DNA from: PVC group bacterium (ex Bugula neritina AB1)
Lineage (GTDB): Bacteria; GCA-001730085
NCBI GenBank assembly: GCA_001730085.1
Contig: MDLB01000039.1
Span: forward strand, 1 to 8,283
Length of the DNA: 8,283 bases
Reading direction: 5' to 3'
The notes below the pieces were generated by a model that worked only from the letters and a program-made list of their open reading frames with translations, ran no database searches and was not told the origin of the DNA. This document shows positions 6,901 through 8,283 of this stretch, in pieces (position 1 is the first letter of the stretch; every line of letters begins with the position of its first letter). A program made the translations under genes and the position numbers.

Positions 6901-7823
6901 ATTAAATTCTTAATTTTTTCGTTAAGACTTTTGATATTATTTTCGAAATTCTTATAGTCGTTATTCTGCTGAATCCCTTCCAAAGACTTAAATTTTTTAT
7001 TTAGAAACTGAAGCAGAAGTTCTATGTCTTTTAGGTCTTTAAGAGTAGAAATATAAAGTTTTTTTAATTGAGGTAAAGAGGCTTCTTTTTTATCTTTTGA
7101 TTTAGCTAGATCTGCGAGAGGTATTAAATTTTCATTTATTGAGTTCCTGAGACTTTGAGTTTTATCGATAAATTGATTTATAAAGATATGTCTCCATAAA
7201 TATAAGGGGGCGTGAGCTTTAAAATCTTTATAAATAAGATCATGATTAAAACTTCTATAAGAACCAGTTGATTGTTGGAGTTTTTTGTCAATGTCATATA
7301 GATAAATGTAAACATTTTTTTTAGGTTTCCAAAAAGTAAAGTCGTTATTCATAGAATAAAAAGCTAGGATGAACATCAAAATAGAAGTGAAGGTTCCAAC
7401 CCAAGTGAATAAAAAAATGAGAGTTATTATAGATGGTAAGGTGACAAACCCATAAAAATGTACAAAAGAAACAAAAATGGGCGTTATAATTAATATTCCT
7501 GATAGAAAAGTAGTTAGTCCTATTTTAAAATAATATCTCCAAGGATTTTCTTCATCAAACTCCCAAAAAGAACGTTTTGAGGAAGAGGGAGTAAAATCTG
7601 TTAGTTTCTTTTGTTTGTGTGAAAAAAAGCTTTTTAGCTTTTGCTTGACGGTCTTTGATTTATTAGTTTTTATATTTTTAGAATCGGTGTTTTGTTGAAT
7701 GTTTTTTATGGTTGATGTTGGGGATAAGGCAGTTAAATCTATGCTTCCTAATAAATATATAGGAATAAGATACGTAAAAAAAATATAAATAAATTTTTTT
7801 CTTAAAAAAAATGAAATAAACAT
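3996..7823 (-). CDS. Very large Inc-like multi-hairpin membrane protein with repeat-rich tail (1275 aa)
   Basis: I do not recognise a named family. Residues 11-29 form an N-terminal hydrophobic segment after a KK pair and are followed by LSPTS, much as LAPTS follows in the 800-residue neighbour. Two-helix hairpins lie at about 101-155, 451-503, 539-599 and 612-664. Residues 160-448 make a long soluble, helix-rich domain between hairpins 1 and 2. After KKKKAK (669-674) comes a Pro/Ser/Thr-rich linker (about 675-1060) with three 15-residue repeats ending SSSATGA (852-896), a basic stretch (928-943) and a duplicated SSEQEI(H/D)PSSLTHQ (1012-1025, 1035-1048). Residues 1060-1275 form a compact-looking C-terminal domain of unknown fold. 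Gene composition varies sharply: the membrane part is extremely AT-rich and the linker much less so. ATG 7823 is the only start, because an in-frame TGA lies two codons upstream (7829-7827). No Shine-Dalgarno sequence is present and the -10 box is only 7 bases away. Its architecture suggests an Inc-like effector with a host-facing tail, but an envelope protein cannot be excluded. Confidence 0.85.
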   Translation of the reverse strand: MFISFFLRKKFIYIFFTYLIPIYLLGSIDLTALSPTSTIKNIQQNTDSKNIKTNKSKTVKQKLKSFFSHKQKKLTDFTPSSSKRSFWEFDEENPWRYYFKIGLTTFLSGILIITPIFVSFVHFYGFVTLPSIITLIFLFTWVGTFTSILMFILAFYSMNNDFTFWKPKKNVYIYLYDIDKKLQQSTGSYRSFNHDLIYKDFKAHAPLYLWRHIFINQFIDKTQSLRNSINENLIPLADLAKSKDKKEASLPQLKKLYISTLKDLKDIELLLQFLNKKFKSLEGIQQNNDYKNFENNIKSLNEKIKNLILCYEKLLNVLAYIWPIDIEKLSIPLKKHSINKTEIDTNLSNFGIKEFDTFLEAYKLYGYELNAIIATNIWKLSIPFSHLESAYTPQNQQTLSSKISGRMDAEFATLLVYHFDKELADSYFITESYDSLKKKLPPTSYSHFRFFKCFIPTVLIFFFFIFIAFVLKNIFQINLPVTIALIITFVSLSIFILTYIFTYSYYKMINIDKNEELLEAKQKLSLDFDKKNWYKLDVKIFISSFFLFFILLLVTFFIVTFLFFPTLSATSIIKGLILLSISSFSFLLFLSFFVLFIIYKYIKAKDYYNFFIKLLMITIILVAIIYTFLNIYFYNEKIIPLKDLMTILIIGLFSFITLAFILYKYIHFKKKKAKSLPTKNAINERTMTETITTDLNNSTTIKVESVPLPDIKPSSLPANPTLNNNQTATAPSNQPPAADSQLKTLVTPTTSAVPSKPFESTLRTDPFESNLISSTDINPPLSLSHPSNTNNNKSRLKRFTNWMKTLGKKEKKKKGAPIDLTVIKSSEETESPVAETSFSTTGAHVVQSSEKVETPVAKTSSSATGAIETPVAKTSSSATGAIEPPAAKTSSSATGAHVVQSSATTATPTVEVSLKATDKQAPPQTKHLKKKSRKSRKSRKKRKSNQTREDQDIKDNAKKPDLKKQPTLAQTYSSGRTAPPADTLQPPIKHTDAPNTSPSKSNTTTVITLTTSSEQEIHPSSLTHQAIYIDKRPPSSEQEIDPSSLTHQSKSHHRPQGTKFLIKKPAKPNIIKEIFEKHSSRLEQLLITSPSKESIISELKKLAKKTTLLQTNHKTKTNYYDFKISGNTFKVSKVFYNSFKDKKDFHLYLLAVSLSQYLLKKHFPRKPWVTLTDDKQIIPIVHSYYFAGFIFVNLLISATAWADLMASLSSYCQHLKQTEWPLIHHLKGLNIPKSRRAESTAVETLLNTEPSAFQTQITAIINKLNSSSSTVNSAS
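4680..4792 (-). repeat. 43-bp direct repeat pair inside the 1275-residue gene
   Basis: The segments 4681-4723 and 4750-4792, both beginning TGGTGGGTCAAGCTACTTGG, differ at one base (ATCAA against ATGAA) and lie 69 bases apart. They encode SSEQEIDPSSLTHQ and SSEQEIHPSSLTHQ. An in-frame duplication of a 23-codon block explains the spacing, and the remaining bases between the copies have diverged. Confidence 0.85.
5008..5034 (-). repeat. 9-bp tandem repeat (3 copies) coding a basic KSR stretch
   Basis: CTGCTCTTC is repeated three times without change at 5008-5016, 5017-5025 and 5026-5034. On the coding strand it contributes the KSRKSRK series within residues 928-943 of the 1275-residue protein (KKKSRKSRKSRKKRK), giving a dense positive patch. 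Confidence 0.85.
5118..5339 (-). repeat. 45-bp repeat array coding a 15-residue TPVAKTSSSATGA-like unit
   Basis: Three adjacent 45-bp units lie at 5136-5180, 5181-5225 and 5226-5270. A more diverged fourth lies at 5295-5339. The 18 bases preceding unit 1 (TGAGGATTGAACTACATG, 5118-5135) recur with one change just before unit 4 (5277-5294), so a longer block was duplicated as well. The encoded peptide is IETPVAKTSSSATGA with small variations, and HVVQSS joins the blocks (residues about 826-902 of the 1275-residue protein). Confidence 0.9.
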
Positions 7824-7830
7824 AGCTCAC

Positions 7831-7858
7831 ATTATATAAAAAAAATAAAAAATGTCAA
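7831..7858 (-). promoter_or_regulatory. Consensus sigma-70-type promoter of the 1275-residue gene
   Basis: On the minus strand TTGACA (7858-7853) and TATAAT (7836-7831) are separated by 16 bases consisting only of A and T. Both hexamers are exact. The -10 box ends 7 bases before ATG 7823, so the expected transcription start falls on or next to the start codon and the mRNA would have little or no leader. Confidence 0.82.
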
Positions 7859-8134
7859 CAAATTGATTTGTAATTAAAGTAACTTTAATTGATTTAAATT
7901 ATTATTAATTTAATTATACCATTTTTTATTTTAAATTTCATATTTTTCATTTAATTTCATGGTGATTTAAAATAGAAACCTCTGAAAAATAAATAAAATG
8001 GATGTAAAAAAGGAAAAAAATCAAAAGAAACTGAATGGAAGTCTAAAATATTGATATAAAATGAAATAGTAACGAAAGAAGGATTAGTTAATGGATTGTA
8101 TTTTGATATAATTATTGGCATTAAAATTAATTTG
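7859..8134. other. AT-rich intergenic stretch, no gene seen
   Basis: Apart from the palindrome at 7872-7890 I see no reading frame, RNA gene or strong terminator here. The terminal inverted repeat of the IS element whose transposase ends at 8135 must lie within or beyond this stretch if the element is intact. It cannot be marked without the other end. Short repeats of TTTCAT (about 7936-7961) are probably composition effects. Confidence 0.5.
7872..7890. promoter_or_regulatory. 19-bp perfect palindrome upstream of the -35 box
   Basis: AATTAAAGT (7872-7880), a single A, and ACTTTAATT (7882-7890) form a perfect inverted repeat. It lies 13 bases upstream of the -35 hexamer of the 1275-residue gene. 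AATTGATTT flanks it as a direct repeat (7861-7869, 7887-7895). The position suits an activator or repressor dimer, or an UP-like element; in such AT-rich DNA chance is possible. Confidence 0.4.
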
Positions 8135-8283
8135 TTAAGTTAAAGACATGGAGATCATTCTAACCGCTTTGTTAAGATTAAAGCAAATGGATTTTAAAAG
8201 ACATTGGCCTAAGACTTTCTCAGAAGAAATATAAGAAGCTCTCTTCATATTAAAAATTCTTTTCAAAATGCCAAAGGATTGTT
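8135..8283 (-). CDS. IS5/IS4-type DDE transposase, C-terminal fragment
   Basis: On the minus strand a frame is open from the window edge (first full codon at 8281) to TAA at 8137-8135 and gives 48 residues. It starts QSFGILKRIFNMKRASY and ends with a segment containing LKSICFNLNKAV. This pattern, (E)-x-S/G-F-G-x-LK-R-x-F-x-x-x-R-A-S-Y followed by K, LK-x-I-C and NL-x-KA, is the conserved end of IS5-group DDE transposases, where the catalytic Glu lies just before the QSFG segment and so just outside this window. The piece has no stop or frameshift. The minus-strand direction means the element extends to the right of the window. Confidence 0.75.
   Translation of the reverse strand, partial: QSFGILKRIFNMKRASYISSEKVLGQCLLKSICFNLNKAVRMISMSLT

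Noticed and set aside
8148-8234. 28-codon plus-strand frame starting ATG 8148
   Set aside because: It is antisense to the clear transposase C-terminus, and reading through its stop gives only a vague transposase resemblance that the minus strand explains better.

Overview
The window looks like an accessory region of an AT-rich genome from an obligate intracellular bacterium. A member of the Chlamydiota outside the genus Chlamydia is my best guess. The two dominant genes encode large proteins built from several 'bilobed' hydrophobic hairpins (two membrane helices joined by a very short turn). They carry long low-complexity, repeat-rich or coiled-coil tails, the architecture of chlamydial inclusion membrane (Inc) and Inc-like proteins. 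This assignment rests on architecture, not on homology I could test. Legionellales or Rickettsiales hosts remain possible.

Layout. Bases 1-135 (+) are the last 44 codons of an IS200/IS605-type OrfB/TnpB protein, followed by the hairpin and GATGTCAA end typical of such elements (148-178). Bases 357-1109 (+) encode a short-chain dehydrogenase/reductase resembling the DprE2-like group. Bases 1110-1423 separate convergent genes and hold no convincing gene, but carry a short copy of a piece of the next gene. Bases 1424-3826 (-) encode an 800-residue protein with a signal-like N-terminus, four bilobed hairpins arranged as a duplicated A-B module, 17 consecutive seven-residue repeats and a charged coiled coil. 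Bases 3996-7823 (-) encode a 1275-residue protein with four more hairpins, a long soluble middle domain, a repeat-rich Pro/Ser/Thr linker, a very basic stretch and a C-terminal domain I do not recognise. Bases 7824-8134 are very AT-rich and hold a promoter and a 19-bp palindrome. Bases 8135-8283 (-) are the C-terminus of an IS5/IS4-type DDE transposase that continues beyond the window.

How it may work together. The two large genes are head-to-tail on the minus strand. Each has its own promoter with exact TTGACA and TATAAT hexamers (17-bp and 16-bp spacers), so each is probably transcribed independently and strongly. They share general architecture and a similar N-terminal pattern (hydrophobic segment, then L-x-P-T-S), suggesting a functional pair or distant paralogues. 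If they are Inc-like, they would sit in a host-derived membrane with their tails in the host cytoplasm. If not, they are bacterial envelope proteins. Transposase genes on both flanks, many in-gene tandem repeats and the degenerate repeat at 1151-1190 point to a plastic locus. The dehydrogenase shows no functional link to the two membrane proteins.
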